Part shown: positions 37,001 through 52,000 of the stretch, in pieces | Position numbering within the stretch: the first letter of the stretch is position 1 | Layout of the letters: every line of letters starts with the position of its first letter | DNA from: Cyanoderma ruficeps | Taxonomy: Eukaryota; Chordata; Aves; Passeriformes; Timaliidae | NCBI GenBank assembly: GCA_008694505.1 | Contig: VZDJ01007753.1 | Coordinates: forward strand, 23,286,786 to 23,350,785 | Length of the DNA: 64,000 bases | Reading direction: 5' to 3' | Translations under genes and position numbers: made by a program | Notes under the pieces: generated by a model | Told to the model about the DNA's origin: nothing | What the model saw: the letters and a program-made list of their open reading frames with translations, nothing else | The model's database searches: none

Positions 37001-40000
37001 TCAAGTATGCGAAGAAACTAATTGGTCTCCAGAGATACCATTATTTAGATTGCATCATTTGTTTTATCACACATTCATAAAAGGTTCATTGCATTCTCTA
37101 TTAGCCCTATCAAATATATTTCCGCTCAATGCAGAGATTTATCTTTACATTAGTGATAACACTCTACAGTCAGTGACTGCAAACATGTGCATTCAATTTT
37201 AATTGCACACGCATTAATAAAACATTTAGCAACTACCTACTGCTGAGAAGGAAATAAATTTAGCTTTGATTATTTGTTATTAGTATTCTTGCTGTTACTC
37301 TTCATTTTCTTATCTTGTTGTTTTCAGTAAATTTTTCTTATCTCAACCCATAATCTTTGTCTTTTGTGCTTTCTGCTGGAGGGGGAGGGGAAGCAAATGC
37401 TGTTGAAGTTTTGCTTGGGGCACTAAAGAGGGAAATACTATTCCTATCTATATTTTCCAGGTCTACAACTATTTGTGGCTTTGGGGTTTTCTGGAGTCAA
37501 AGAGTATCTTTGCATGTATACTGACTAAATTATTTCCATAAATTTCTCTAAAAAAAGAACTACCCCTACTTTTAGCTCCAACAGTATCATCTCCAACATG
37601 TCAAATACATCTGGATGATTTCTGCTGTTTTAACTCCCATATTTCAATATATGCAAACCAGAAACACAGAAATGAAAGAAAATCAACATAGCCTGAAACA
37701 CAGCAGACAATCAGCTGACAAAAAGCCGAAAGCACCGCATGAACAGAATGACTTCTGCAGACCATAGAAAATAAAATTTCAGTTGTGAAGATGAGGTCTT
37801 AAGAAAAAAAACAAACAAAAACCAACCCCAAAACATGACAAAATAAGTTACGTTAATACCCTTAAGAGTTCAACAGTTAAGTATTTTTATTGCTTAGCAA
37901 ACAGTGTATTCACATTTCTCAGGGTGGCTTGAAAAATCTTAGATCTAGAAACAGCTGTATTACCAAAAAAACAACCCTTGTTGTGGTTCTTCAAGGCACT
38001 ATAAAAATCTCTTCTATGGGCAGTTAAGTAGGACAATCTTTCTTGCTACAGTCGTTAAGAAAAGGGAAGTTTTATCTCTGATGCTAGTCCCCTTTAATTT
38101 TAAATAATGATACTAATTAACATAGGGGCTATTAGACTAAAACAAAAAAGATCTTTTTCATTGATGAGGTATCTTGATAAGAAAAATACCTCCTGCTCTA
38201 CTGAGATTTTCTTTTATTCAGTACTCCACAGCAATGATATCATGTAAATTATTCATATTTTTGAACAGCTTAACTAATTAGAGTCAAACTTCAAGCAGCA
38301 GAATCAGAAAAATTACTTTAGCATATCTTTGTGACATTCTATTATAGGAATTTGTCTCTGATCATTATTCTGGTCAAAATATTGTTAATCTTGGGGTGGG
38401 GGTAAGGGCTGTAGATTATGCTATTACTTTTATTGCATTTTCAGCAAATTTATTCTTTTTAAGCAAGTATCCTCTTATAGATAAACCCCGACAAATTAAA
38501 ATCAGTATTAAATTACATTTAATCGTGATGGTTAATATTAAATGGAAGGATTGGGCTAGATGATCTCCAGAGGTCCCTTCGAACCCTAAGAATTCTGTGT
38601 TTAGTGCTTATACTAATGACAAACCATTACAGTCAAGATTATTATATATACTTCACATAAATTTGTACATTTGGGAAAATCTTCACCTCTGAAGATCCAA
38701 ATGAGAAAAAAAACTTTGTATACAATAACGTTGAAAACCCTGCAGGAAAAGAGTCTGATTTGTTCTCTATAATGGGTCATTTTCTTGGGGAGTATGAAAC
38801 CAATAATGCCCAAAAATCTTACTGTGCAGTGACATTTAACCAATATGACAATTTTGAGTTAAAAAGCCTTACTCTGGAAAAATTCTGGAATTCAGCAGGA
38901 TCTAAAGCAACACCACTATTACAGCCAACCTGACAAGAAGCAGAACGTGTAATCAAAACGAAGAACAGCAGCTACGCACCATGGCAAGCTTCTGTTTGAG
39001 AATGAATTGACAAATTTAAATATTAAGTCTTAAAGCTGCTTCCCTGGGGTCACAAGAGAGAGCTGTGAGAGTTGTGAATATTGAAAAAACTTGCAAACTT
39101 TGCTGATTTTAATCAGCTGACAGGTAAAATAACTGGAAATGGGGTAATCCCATGTCAACTTTTATTGACATTGATGTCATCCTATAAAGAAAAAGTATGA
39201 GGGGGTTTTTGGTTGAATCCTTCCAGGCATTTCTGCCAGTAGTGAAATGCTGTACTTATTACATTTCTTCATGACCACAAGCTGAAATATTAAAACAAAT
39301 TTGATTCAAAATCAGAATATTTTTCCGTAGGGAATATTCAGAATGATGAAACAGATTTCATATAGGATAATAAAGTCCCCCAACCAGTGACTACTATAAG
39401 GAGTTATATTTAATATTTAAAAGAAAAAAAATCTATTTTTAATGAAAGCCTATGGTACAAATGATGCAAAAAGAATCAGTCACCACCCAACACTCACCAC
39501 TGGTCTAATGCTCAGCTAGTCCCTGAGCAATGTCTACCTTGAGAAAAAGCAGTTTCCCCTCCAGTTTCATTGCTGAGCACTCCATAACACAGCATGGAGC
39601 ATCTCCTTGATCAGTTTTGGTCAGCTTCCCTGTTTGAGTCCCCTCCCAGGCCATTTGTTAGGGGGCAGGCAGAAGGAGGAGACCATGAAGGTCTTGACAC
39701 TGTGTAAGCACACCTCACCTAAAACACTGGTGTGTTACCAACATAGTTTTGGTCATAAATCTAAAATACAACACTGTACTGGGTGTTATGAAGAAAAATA
39801 AGCCCCATCTCAACCAAAGCCAATACAAAACTGTCCTAGGGTGACTAAAGCCTAATACACTTTTCCCTGTCAAGGCAGTCCAAAGTCTTAACACTTAGTC
39901 TTAAGGCAAAGTCTTAGCACCTCCTCATGCAATTTTGTTATTTTGTTTCAAATTGAATTCACCAAAGTATTGACATTTCTTTTAGGGTGGGCGGGAGATT

Positions 40001-43000
40001 CAAGCAGCAACATGCCCTGAAGATGAACCACAGGATTTTTCTAAACAAAGATATTTCCTGCAGACATTGTGTCAATACTATTGACTGAGCTTCGGCTTAA
40101 GTAGTGTTAATTATTATTGAGAAACATAATGCATTAACCTGCTACAACGGAGGCATGGAACACTGTATTTGTCAACAGATTCCTATTTCTTCATTAGGTA
40201 AGTGACTTTGAAAATTCTGTGTTTGCTATTTAAGAAGCATATTCAAAATCACCAACTTCTGTTACCACATAAACTGAAAATAAAGTTATGCCTCATGAGT
40301 AAGAATGAAGACTGAGTAAGAACTGGTCAAGGTCAGGATGAAATCAGCCAAGAGCAATGGATGGAAAACATCAAATGAAAAATGCAGCATCTGACCTGAG
40401 AGCAACTGGCTGTGCCAGCCCTGTCCTCAGGGTAATCCAGGAGCTATACATTTAAGAGCAATATTTTAGCCCCATCCCAGTCACCTAAGATTGGTATGAC
40501 ATGTGAGAATAGTTTTTTCTGCTAACGTGCACATTACTCTCATCTGTTTCAATCAACCACTGTCAATAATGAACAGCTTGAATGTTGCTCTTATAGACAG
40601 CATTTTACAAAAACCCCATCTCTTCTTCCACCCTCCAAGCTGTACGGAACCACTGAAAACAACACTTTAGAATGAAGCAAGTGACCACAGAAAACTCAAG
40701 AGGAAATTACAAGTTTTGCTAGTCTGAAAGTTTCTTCTATTCTGTCAAGGTTCAGGTGACTTCCACATATTAGCTATATTCACCAATCAAAATCATACGT
40801 TTTGTTGGAAGAAAGAATTATGCCACAAAAAATAAGAGCTGCTCATCACTGCAACATGGCACTGAAGACAGGAAGGCAAATCTCCTTCTACTAAGACTGT
40901 CATGAAATTGCTCACAATAAGGAACAACTTAGTCTGGAACAATAGCCAAGAAATACCCCAATAATTATAAAGGATTAAGTGAACTCCAGGCATCTAACTC
41001 TGGAAGCTACAGTATTTCAAAACCAACGTATTTAGACCGATGAAGTTTTAACCAATGGTGGCACTTCACACATTCATTAGCTGCCTCTCCTTGCTGAGCA
41101 CATTTGTTTTCTTGAAATCATCATTACCAGAGAGTTACATTTCCTAGACTAACATTAACCCAAGGCTTTCCATCACATCTGTAACACAACAGCTGGTTAT
41201 AAGGACCACAGGACAAACATATTCTTCCCCTTCTTCTTCATCCCTGTCACTTCCCTGCCAACTGTTACACATCCTTTCACATATATTGGTGCTGTGCTGA
41301 CAGCCTTGGTTAAGAGCTCTCTTGAATAAAAGAGGGAAGAGCTACTAAAAAGACTCAAACAACAAAAAAAACCATTTCTGCCCTCTCTTAAACAGCCATA
41401 TGAAAACCTTATTAAACAGCTTGAGATAATATGTAGAAGATCATAGAAACAGTACTTCTGTGATTGTAAACCTGTAAGATAATACACTCTTACAACTTAA
41501 TGAATTACTGTATCACACGAATGGAAAGTTCTCTAGGTAATTTCAATATTTAAATTATCATTCAGAAAGGATGACTAAGTGATCTGAAAGACTGAACATT
41601 CATAAAAAGTGGAATATTCACTGAATTTCCAGCTTTGACAACTTGAATCTGAACTCACATCTGAACGTCAACTTCTCAATTTATCTTTCAAAGGTAACTT
41701 ACTTCTGAAACTTATATTTGATCCATAAAATCTAGAAGTCTCACAGCCTGCACTGGAGGATTGCCATGGACTTTCACCTTCTTCGGAACAAAACAAAACA
41801 CTTCTTTGCACCTGAATCTGGAAAGTTTATGGCCTTTAGTAAAGCATTAGTTACCAAGTCTGGTAACTACTCTAATGTAAGTGTACATATTCTGCACTTA
41901 ATGTAGCCTTTACCAATCATGCAACATTAAGAATCATTGTACTCCCAAGGGACACAATCAATGGCTCCACCTTTGTAAAAATCTTATTCTGCCCTGAAAA
42001 GTCATACAAGTTTCAGAATAAGAAGTGATCTCAAATTTAAACTGGTTATAGTACTTTCCCCTGTTCTCATGTGGGCTAGGCAACTTCTTCTGACACATCT
42101 GGATCTTTTAATAGCCAACAATACCAAAACTGGCCAGGAACAGATGTAAATATAAAAAGGCGGGCAAATATTGTATATTATGTTGATGCAAAAGAGACTT
42201 CTACATTAAAAATTCATCTAATCTGGTATTCTGTGCAAAGCATGTAAGACAGAAAAAGGAAAAAAAAAACAACAACCCAGTATATTATAATCGCTCTTTA
42301 AACCTCAATAAAACTATTCAGATTTGACCCCATACTTTTTGGTCTTCCTGATTTGCAACACATGAAATAAAGCCTATAATATCAGTCATAGTATTTACAT
42401 CTCCACATGATTTATTTTTGTATATCTGAAGTCTTGTACTTTTAGGGCCAAAAGAGGGCAAATTTACCTCGACTCTCACATGAAGAAAAAGCATATTTTA
42501 TTTCTGCTAGTAGTTAAATAATACCTATAACCCTGGGAGTTAAACAGATGCTTGCAAGTTATTTCTAACAATAACAAAGAACACCTTGTGTATCATAACA
42601 TTATACTTTTAAAAAGGTCCTACCAAGTACAGAGAATGTAGAGGGCAAAATGATAATCCTGACTGTTCAGCATCTTCATTAACAAAAGCAAAACAAGATA
42701 AGCCTTATTGACAACAGAGATAAATTTCTTCCTCTGCTCTCATTACCCATGTCAGCTCCTCAGATTTGCAAGGTACATTTTAAGATGGGAAAAAATTAAA
42801 AATCTGTCTAATGGGTAGCATCCTAGTTCTTGTTTTAGCCTTGAGTTTAACCTATTTTCCACCAAAAAAGCTAAAAAAGAAAGGTCCATGCTTTCCCTGG
42901 ACTGACTAACTGACTAACGTGTGTATATTTCAGATTCCTGCAATGACTGCAGCTACATAGCCATTCCAGAGGTGGCTGGCCAGGATCTTACAAACAATGC

Positions 43001-46000
43001 TGTCACAGCTGCACCAAGAAGAGGCTGTGAAGTCTGAGGACCTGAGTAAATACTCTGATTTCTAGACTGTTATAACTGGATTAAGGCTAGTACTCTATTC
43101 ACTAGCTGAAATATGCTTGACAAATTAGCATGAGCTTTCTTAATCACTATCTTCTAAATGAGAAATAAATGATTTATTGAATAAATGAAATAAATGGATG
43201 ATGGAATAAAATTTCTTCACTTTTGCATCACTATCAAGCATGAACCTTGTAGAGCACTCACAGTATCCAGGTACTCAACAGTCAACTAATTATGAGCTGA
43301 AGTTCACAGTGAATGAAGAGAAGTCTGTTATGGTCCTGGAAGGGAGATAAGGAAGTCTGAAAGACATTAATTTGCCTAAAGCGAAAGCATATGCTACTAA
43401 AAAACCTGTCCAGGCCAGCCAGCAATGATTCTCCAAACTGGAAGCCTTAAGTCAACACTGTAGAGAACTTTACACTCTGTACCTTCCTGCCCAAATCTAT
43501 AACCAGTTTTAAAGAATCATATTAGCACCAGCCTTTAGAGGAGAAGGAAGGAGGGGAGAAGGAAACAAAAAGAACAGTGTTTATATAGGTGGGCAAACTG
43601 AGGGTATGTACTGATTAGCAAAAACAGCACCTGGCCAAGATAGTAATCTTTTATCTTTGCCAAACATAAATAAAAGCACATATGGAAAAACCCATTTGAT
43701 GGTAGTAGTCCGGCAGTGGAGCGGGAAGAGCAGATGTTATACAGATCCATCAGCTATGTATTACTTTAATGAAGAAAAATATGTAATGCAATCAAGTCTA
43801 AAGTGAGTGAAGGTGATGTACATCCAATCTGTTTTGCATTTTATGAGTGAGTTTAAATACTGTGAAGAGAGAGACAGAAAAATCAATAAATTACCTACTG
43901 AGGAAATTACTATCATGCCACAGTGGGCATTCGGAAACAATCTTTTTGTAAGTAATTCTGAAAAATCCAACACTTTCACCTAAGGTATCAAAGACTACAC
44001 ACTGTGTTCTATTTCTTAATATTTATATGAAACAATAATTCTAATCCATGAATATCAAAAATATCAAGTCATTGCAACTAAATTCTGTGAGTTATTTTTC
44101 AAATGGCTTAAGTAGCCTGGAAGACATTTTTCTCTTTATCTGCTGCCTAGACAGTTGGTCTACAGTCCCTATTTTAAATTTACCTCTCCAATGTCAGAAA
44201 TGCATAGAGCTTAGAAACCTAGGTTAGGAGCAAGCTTTCATATACATGTTCATTTGGAGACCAAAAGAAAGATCCTAGACACCTGAAAACTAGCTTTTTG
44301 TTTGAAGTCAAGGAAGAGTAGAGACTAACATTCTATTTCAATGTGCATACTGAATATATATAATTAAGATAGGATAGAATGTCTGTTCAAATAGAGGGAT
44401 GGAAAATAGAATTAAAATGGGTTATTTTAGATAGAAATAAAATTGCATCAGCATTTTCAGCACACTTAAAAAAAATTATGTACACAGAATTGAAATGGAG
44501 AAAAGATGAAAATATGGAGTATTTAATTGTTTAGCAATAAAAGTGATAATAGTGTTTCTTTGTTGTAGATTTAGTTTTGCTGGACACAAAATTAACTATG
44601 TATTAACAAACAAAACAACTAAAATTAAATCTTTATTTCTTTATTCCTTTAATCAGGCTCCTGAATCTGGAAGTTCTACTCCAGGTGACCTGGAAAGGAA
44701 TACATTTTATCACAATGTGGAACAAATGGATCACTTCCCAACATCCCAGCTATGGAGTAACACTTTTTATCCTCTTTCCCTACTATTCCTAGGAAGTCTG
44801 GAGATGAAGAATGTAGTTTAACTGATGTCATTTGCCTTGTCTTCACACAGATTTAGTGTGGACTTTTTCAAACGTTAAATATGATTTTCCAATTTATTTT
44901 TGGAAGTCCTGGAAATGGAAAGCCATATTCAAAGGCAATCTGAATTGTGAGAACATGGCAGGAGGAAAACAAGGCTGATTTGTTCCACTGCAGCAGTGTA
45001 TTCTGAGTTGCATGTTTTCAAAGGTTTACAATAATGCAATAAAGCACCCAAGAATAAAAACAAATGAAAACCAGCAAAAAACTGCAACTTTATACTATAC
45101 ATGCTACAAATTAAAACACAGCTATCAAATAAACATTGCATCTGAAAAATCAGTGAAAAAAATAATGTTACTAAATAAGACTATCCAAACAAGGCCTTCT
45201 ACTTTCTTGTGCCAATAAGGAACTTGTGAAAGATAAAGAAAATGCTAAAATGCTTCAGAAGAGAAATGACCTATGCTATCGAAGTAGAAAGATTATACAT
45301 ACTGAACTGATCCTACCTGTGCCAACAGAAGAAGTTCAGAAGACTGAAAATGTCCACACTAATGAATTCTTGCTAGTCCTGATGGACTACATTGTACTAA
45401 GTTTAGAATGATTTTTTGGAATTGAGACAATGCTGGACAAGTGCAACATAATTCCCACTTCCTATTGACTTTGTTCCAAAATATAGTAATGCCATGGCCT
45501 TACGACTTTCATTGGGACTAATAATGAGAAACATGGTATACAGTATTTTCATACAGAAGATCAAGAAGTAATTCTTTAGACAGATCCTTTCTGACAGACA
45601 CTGTAAAGAATTAAAATTCCTTCAAAAAGGTAATAAAAGGATAACTCTGCAGCAACTATAGAGCAATTCATTAAGCACAATATAGCTCTGCTTATTTCAA
45701 ATAAGCTAGTGGCTATGTGATTTACAAATATGACAAGGTCAAATATTCAGAGCAGTATCATTAAGAAAAAGCTGTTATTTAATGCTTCATTTGAGTTTTC
45801 TGGTTCCAACTAACCTGAGAATTTAGGCAAAATTTATTCTCAAGGGTCTAAGAAGCTCATATATATTAAGAAACGGATCTGGGTTCATTCAACAAAGTAC
45901 GTTCCATAGAGGTATTTTGAATAGATTACTATTGATGCACCGCTTGCATTCACTTTCCAGACTGGGAAAAAATGCTCTATTAAATGACGTAACAGTGAAT

Positions 46001-49000
46001 TAACATGGAAACATAAGAAATACTGGGCTGCAGGAATAGAGAAGGAAGATTTTAGTTTTTAAACAGCTGGGCATTCAGGCGGTGGATTTTTTCCCTTTAA
46101 CCGATATATCTATCAACCAAGGCTACTTGTTTTTCTTTCTTTAAAAGAAATAAAAAAAGCAATTCTCTTTTACATTTCTAATAGTTCTGAAGTCATTATG
46201 AACATAGACAATCACCTTCTCACATCAGAGGTCAGCTAGGTTAAAGGAAGTTTTATATAGGATGAAGAAATAATGTCTGGTCTTGCTTGGTTACACACAA
46301 AGGTGTCCAGAAGATAGCTTTCACCAATCAAGTAATACTCAGCAGCACAAAACAGAACTGGCATCCATCTTATTTCTAAGCAAAAACTGATGAATTCCAA
46401 AATGCTGTAAAATATATATTCAAATCCAAGCCTATGATTTAACCATACACAAATGTAGCTATGTAAGTATAAATGCACTGAGTATGCAGAAATCAGACTT
46501 GTACCTTCAAAATCTATTAAAAACACTGAACTAATGAAGCTAGGTGAGGTGAAACAGTAAAAGGTATCTTAGTAAGAGAAATCAGGGTAAAACTGGCAGT
46601 GAATAGCTCTGCCACTATGATCATAAATTACATTCAAGATAAATTCCACCTCTGGGTAAGAAGCGCCTCAAGAAGTCCTTGAGGTGGGCAGACAAACTGA
46701 GGGTGTCATAACTCAGGTGTGCTAAGACCGATCAGTGAGTAAAGAAAAACACCAACCTTCAGCTTACTTATCATCATTTTCCATAGGAAAGCACAGCAAA
46801 TACCAGCTACCTGCAGGGAGCATTTGGAACAGGTTGCAAACTTTTTACCAGTATCATAATTAGTTTATAGGTCCAGACAGTTGTATCTCAGCTGTATAGC
46901 TGGAGGATGTGATCTGTAGCATTCATACCCTGCAATGCAACATGGGAGCCAGGCTAGTTTTCCTTCTTGCAGGTAGGATTTTCATAGATAAGGGCTTTTT
47001 AATTTTTTTTATACTTAATTTTTTTTGGTCATGATCTGGGCTTAGTGCTAATAAATGTTCAAAAAAAAAAAAAGGCTGTTATTTATAGTTTTCCTACATC
47101 AATACAGTATTAAATTTTAAAGTTTAGTCAATTTACTGAAATTATGAATCAATTTTCCCTTTCACAGATTTCATTTGTCTGTCACCCAGGACTGCTTTTT
47201 TTTCTTCTATTCAAAAAACAGAAAAGCAATTCTGTTTTATATTTCCAGCAGTTCAGGGGAATACACAGAACAAGGATAAAGAGTTGAATGGACAGGTCAC
47301 AAATGCCTTACAGAAAATCTTATCTTCTCCCATTAATGTTTTTAATTACTGGCCTTGATGCCAGGATAGGTTGTTATCGTATAATGTGCATTAGTTATAA
47401 ATAAAGGAAATACCTAACTAGGATCAATTTCATATTAACACAACCTTTACCTGGTTTCCAAACAGAAAAGTGTATTTAAACTTGTAAAACTTTAAATTCT
47501 AAGCTAATCTATTTATAAAATAAATGCTAACTTAAGTAAGCAATATTTTCAATAATAATTAAGATTTATACTAAATGACAGTCTAACCAAACAGACACTT
47601 TCAGAATCAGTAACTATAACAAGGCACAGAACTCTAGTCTGGCTCTGTAAACATCAAAACCTAATAACTAGATGCCAAAAAAGAAAGAAAAAAAAAGAAT
47701 CTAATTTCTATGGCAAACAGCAATTATTCTGCATCTTGAAGATAACACCTCACTTAGACCTTCAATCTTCAGAAAGTCAAGCAAATATGTTGCTTACTGC
47801 TTTCTACTTTACCTTGTCTCAGGGTTATACGGGTTAGAAAAAGGAACCAACCTTTATAATGATAAATGTCGCTTTTCAATTTATGTATTCCTACAGATTT
47901 TGCAAGAACATAATGTACTTTTTTTCTTTTAGAAGTTAATTTAGAGCTCTGATTATATGCCAAATTTCTATGGAGAAAGATCTCAACTATTCTTATCCAT
48001 TCTAATCTCAATAAATGGCTTTTATGTTTAAGATCACTAAAATACATATAGTTAAGTAAAACTGCAAAGCAGAATTAGTTTTGACATGAATATGCAGGGC
48101 ATAAAAGCAAGCATCTAAAATAGTCTTCGGCAGCAGAAAACTAGATTCTAATATTTTAACCTCTAGAATGACAATAACTGAGTATTTGGTATACGTTGGC
48201 AAGAAATACCTAAATAAACTGCAAAAAAAATTTCTCTGTACGGAAACATGGCTAAATTTGATAGGTCATTTCAAACCAGCGAAAGACTATCAAAACAACA
48301 GATATGGCAGATAATTAATCTTTGTTCTTTGTTTATTAATTCGTGGGGGTCAAATTAATTTCCATCAGAATTAATTTACAACTGAATGTCTGCAAGAGTA
48401 GTACGTTCAAATAAACACTTTTTTCAATGTCTATCAGGTAAGAACTGAAATGAACAACCAACAACCAGGTATTTGACAGGAGAGAGGGCAACAATTGTCT
48501 TTTTTCCCATCCTAATTTACAGAACACTAAAATAGCCTGGGTTGGAAGAACCTTAAAGATGACTTATTTCCAAACCCCCAGCATGGATAGGGATGCCACC
48601 CACTAGATCAGGATGCTCAGGGAAATTCCTAACACAAGTTTTCATTTGTCTCCTTTAGTCAGTCATTGATCTTGTTCAGTATGTTAGAAACCGCTAATGC
48701 TTATCACGTCTCAAATGTGGTAAGCCAAGATGAGTAATATTGTATGGAGAAAGTACTCAGGACCATTCTTGCACTGGCATTTTATTCTTGGAAGAAAAAT
48801 AGTGGAAAAAAAAAATCCTGCAGGGTGCCCTACAGAAAAGGTTACAAAGGTAAAGATGCCATCATTTTGGGTTTCCAAGAATATTTTGATTAATTCAGCA
48901 GAACAATTGTTACATACCAATGCATATAGGTAGGACAAAGCTCAAAATCAAATGCATTTCTAATATGCATCTAAAGGTGGCAGCAAATGTTTGTTCTTTA

Positions 49001-52000
49001 TTATAGGCCCAGAGTTAATCTTTGAAGAGCTTCAAATGCTGTATCTCAAGGTTCTATCCAGAAATGAGAGTCAAATGCATCCTCGATGTCAATTTAATGT
49101 TATGTCAAGAATCAAGCTGTTCCAATGAACACGATCTCTAAGTGATGAAATTTCTGCACACCAGCCATCCCCAACTTTGCTTTTTATATTTACTGATGTA
49201 AAAGCAATACAACCTAACATGGCCACCAAGTAACAACGTAACACAAAGATACTCCAAATTAGACACATTCCAGTTATCAGAACCTGCATGTTATAAAGGT
49301 ACATAAGGGGAAAATATTTCCTACCTCAGGCAAAAAAAGCCCTCTAGCCCCAAAGCCTGTCTTTCTCCTCCACCATAACATCCAGAATGTCTGTAGGCTA
49401 TGGAGAGGGCTCATGTAAATTCTAAACAAAAGAAAAAACTTGAAATATTTAGTATAAAGCACTAGTAGAAGGAATCTTGTTACATGCCTAAAATTGAATT
49501 TGTTCTTTCTTCTCAGAATGAGCACCCACACCTTCAGTCAGTTCTCATTATTGCTCAAGTACTGATGTCATTAATCAAGTTACAGGAAACAGTCTAGCCT
49601 ATTTAACTCTGCAGATTATACTTACATGACATGCAAATAAAAATAAGGCAAAAAATGATTCTGCAGAGGAATTGTCAGTAGTAGGGTTCTGGTTTATTGG
49701 GGGAAGTGAGTGTGTGTGTGTCCGTGTGTGTGTGAGAGAGAAAGGAGGTAAAAGTAAGAAGGCCACAAAGAGGGTCTGGAGTTCCACAGGAACATCCTTA
49801 TTTACTTAAAGCTAACCTCCTCAGCACTTTCTGCAGACACAGGAGCAGCATGAATTCCACTTTCTTCACTCATTCTTCAGGGAGGAATAAGGTTCAATAA
49901 GATAAACAGGCTTGTAAACAAGCCCTTCAAGTTCTTTCATCTTCAGTTCCACTTAGGAAAAAGTGCTCTTTGGTGGCAACTTTTTTTTTTTTATTTTCAT
50001 ATGCATTGCCTACAAGATATACATTACACATAGGATGAGCATATCTATAGAATGACTTAAAAAACCATGTGGGTGCATGCATATATATATATTCTAATAA
50101 TTGATTTTTTAAATTTTTGCAGAGTATTAGAAGTTAAACTGGCTAACCATCTGAAGGAAAAAGCATTGTATTTCACATCCCAGAAAGTTCACAAGAATAT
50201 AACTTAAAATATTATGCTACCTTGGTTGAGGGGATGAAGTGACAACCCTCACCTTGAAATCTGACTGCACTAAGATTTAAGTATGATTTGAATATATATA
50301 CTGCTTTGGCTAGTTAACAAAAAAATCCAAGTTTTTAATTCTCAACTGGCTATAATAAATTTCAATCTATATTCTCAGGTGTATGTTCTTTAGTTTGTTT
50401 AGAAACATTTGGACCTTACTCTCTCCAGTCAGGATGAATTAGAGCTTGACAACACATTGCAACATGTTTTCCAGAAAATACCTCTTGGTATTTCAGGCTT
50501 TGGACTAAATGGGTTTTGATACAAACAGCTGGCTCAGTGAAGCTGACACACAAGAAGTCACTGAAATTTAGGGTCAACTATTACTTGGCTTACAGTTCTT
50601 ACAGTTTCTGTCAAATTTAATCCTACCCACAGGGACTGTGTCACCCAATATGAGGAAAAAGTTGATAGTGTGAAGAACAGCAGAAACACTGTATCCCTGA
50701 GGAGATTTATTTCCTATACAATGTCTATATGCAGCACAGTGTGTGAACACACACACACACAGACCAGACCAGACTTGTGCCCAGTCAGAATGACATGCAA
50801 GAATATGGAAATGGTCACCATCTGCCATCAGAGGATTACTGAATACTTCCACTTTATCTAGGAGGTTGTCAAAGGGAAAATGTGCGTGTGCATCACGGGA
50901 CATGGTAGGATCTAGTGTGTGCTGAAAAAGTAGAAGTTAAGCATATATTTATGAACCTCAGTGGCAATTTTTTTTTTCCACTGTGATGACACTTGTTTAG
51001 GATAAAGTTAATAATTGGGTCAGTAGAATCAGGAACTCAATTTTGGACAGGTCAAGTTTAGGAGAATAATATAAGTTCAAAGGCAAAATGCGTTGTGGTT
51101 TATTAACAGCAACTTATTTGCAGGAAGGATGGAAGTGAGAGACATCAGTAAACAGATAACCAACAGGACACTTCACATACGAAATAGAAAAACTGTAATC
51201 TTCACCCCTTAATGCAGCTCCCTCCTCACCACCACACCGATAAGAAAACAAAGGAAATCCTATTAACATGGAGATGGAAAGAATTGAAAAAATGAAAGAA
51301 GGCACAAGAAATTTGGCACATTTTTTCTTAATTTGAGAAGACACTAGAATATTGATTGACAACGTTATCTGCATCTGTTACTAGTTTCAGTAGCTAAAAT
51401 GAAAGGAATGAAAAGGTAACAGAAGAGTGTGAAGCGGTGCATGATGGAGAAATGCTGAAGCCTAGAAGGGCTTACTGCTAAGTTAGCATGTTCAGACCCA
51501 TGATTTCAAGATGCCATTAGGTTGCAAGCTTACCTGAAAACAGAATAAATCACATGCAAATCGTTTCATGTCCAATTGCAAGGTATTAAGCTTTGATTCA
51601 CTTACCTCCCATAATTTTAGATTGGCAGTTGATAAATTCTGGCTTCTTGTCTGTAAGGTATCGCTGACAAGTGTGATGTAGAACCTGAAAGAATGTGCAT
51701 TTTTCTGAAGCTGTGTTTGCTACCCACTGGTCAAACGCATTTTCAAATAGTAAATCAAATTCTGGGGAATCCTAGAAGAAAAAAAAAAAATGACTTGTTA
51801 TTATCCCAGTTTAAAAAATGATTTGGAGAAAGATATTTTTTAAAATGTACTGTGTTGAAAAAAGCAGAAAGGTCACGCAGCTAACAACCATCCTAGTATT
51901 ACTGCATATTTTTGAATGAAAAAGACCAAACAGGAATGAATTTTTTTTCTTGCTGCTATTTTTAATGAGGAATAGTCAGCTATGACAAAAATATCCGAAA

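Larger units (their letters stand above)
32408..51605 (-). other. STXBP6: STXBP6 large intron (19.2 kb)
   Basis: This intron separates the exons for residues 96-150 and 151-203. It begins with GTAAGT at 51605 and ends in TTGCAG at 32408 (minus strand). It contains CR1 copies at 32487-33468, 35872-36876, 38540-38605 and 48530-48640, an ERVL-type solo LTR at 33742-34315, an LTR fragment at 39550-39827 and a GT-rich repeat near 49.7 kb. Between 39.8 and 48.5 kb I see no recognisable repeat or gene, only AT-rich sequence. Confidence 0.85.
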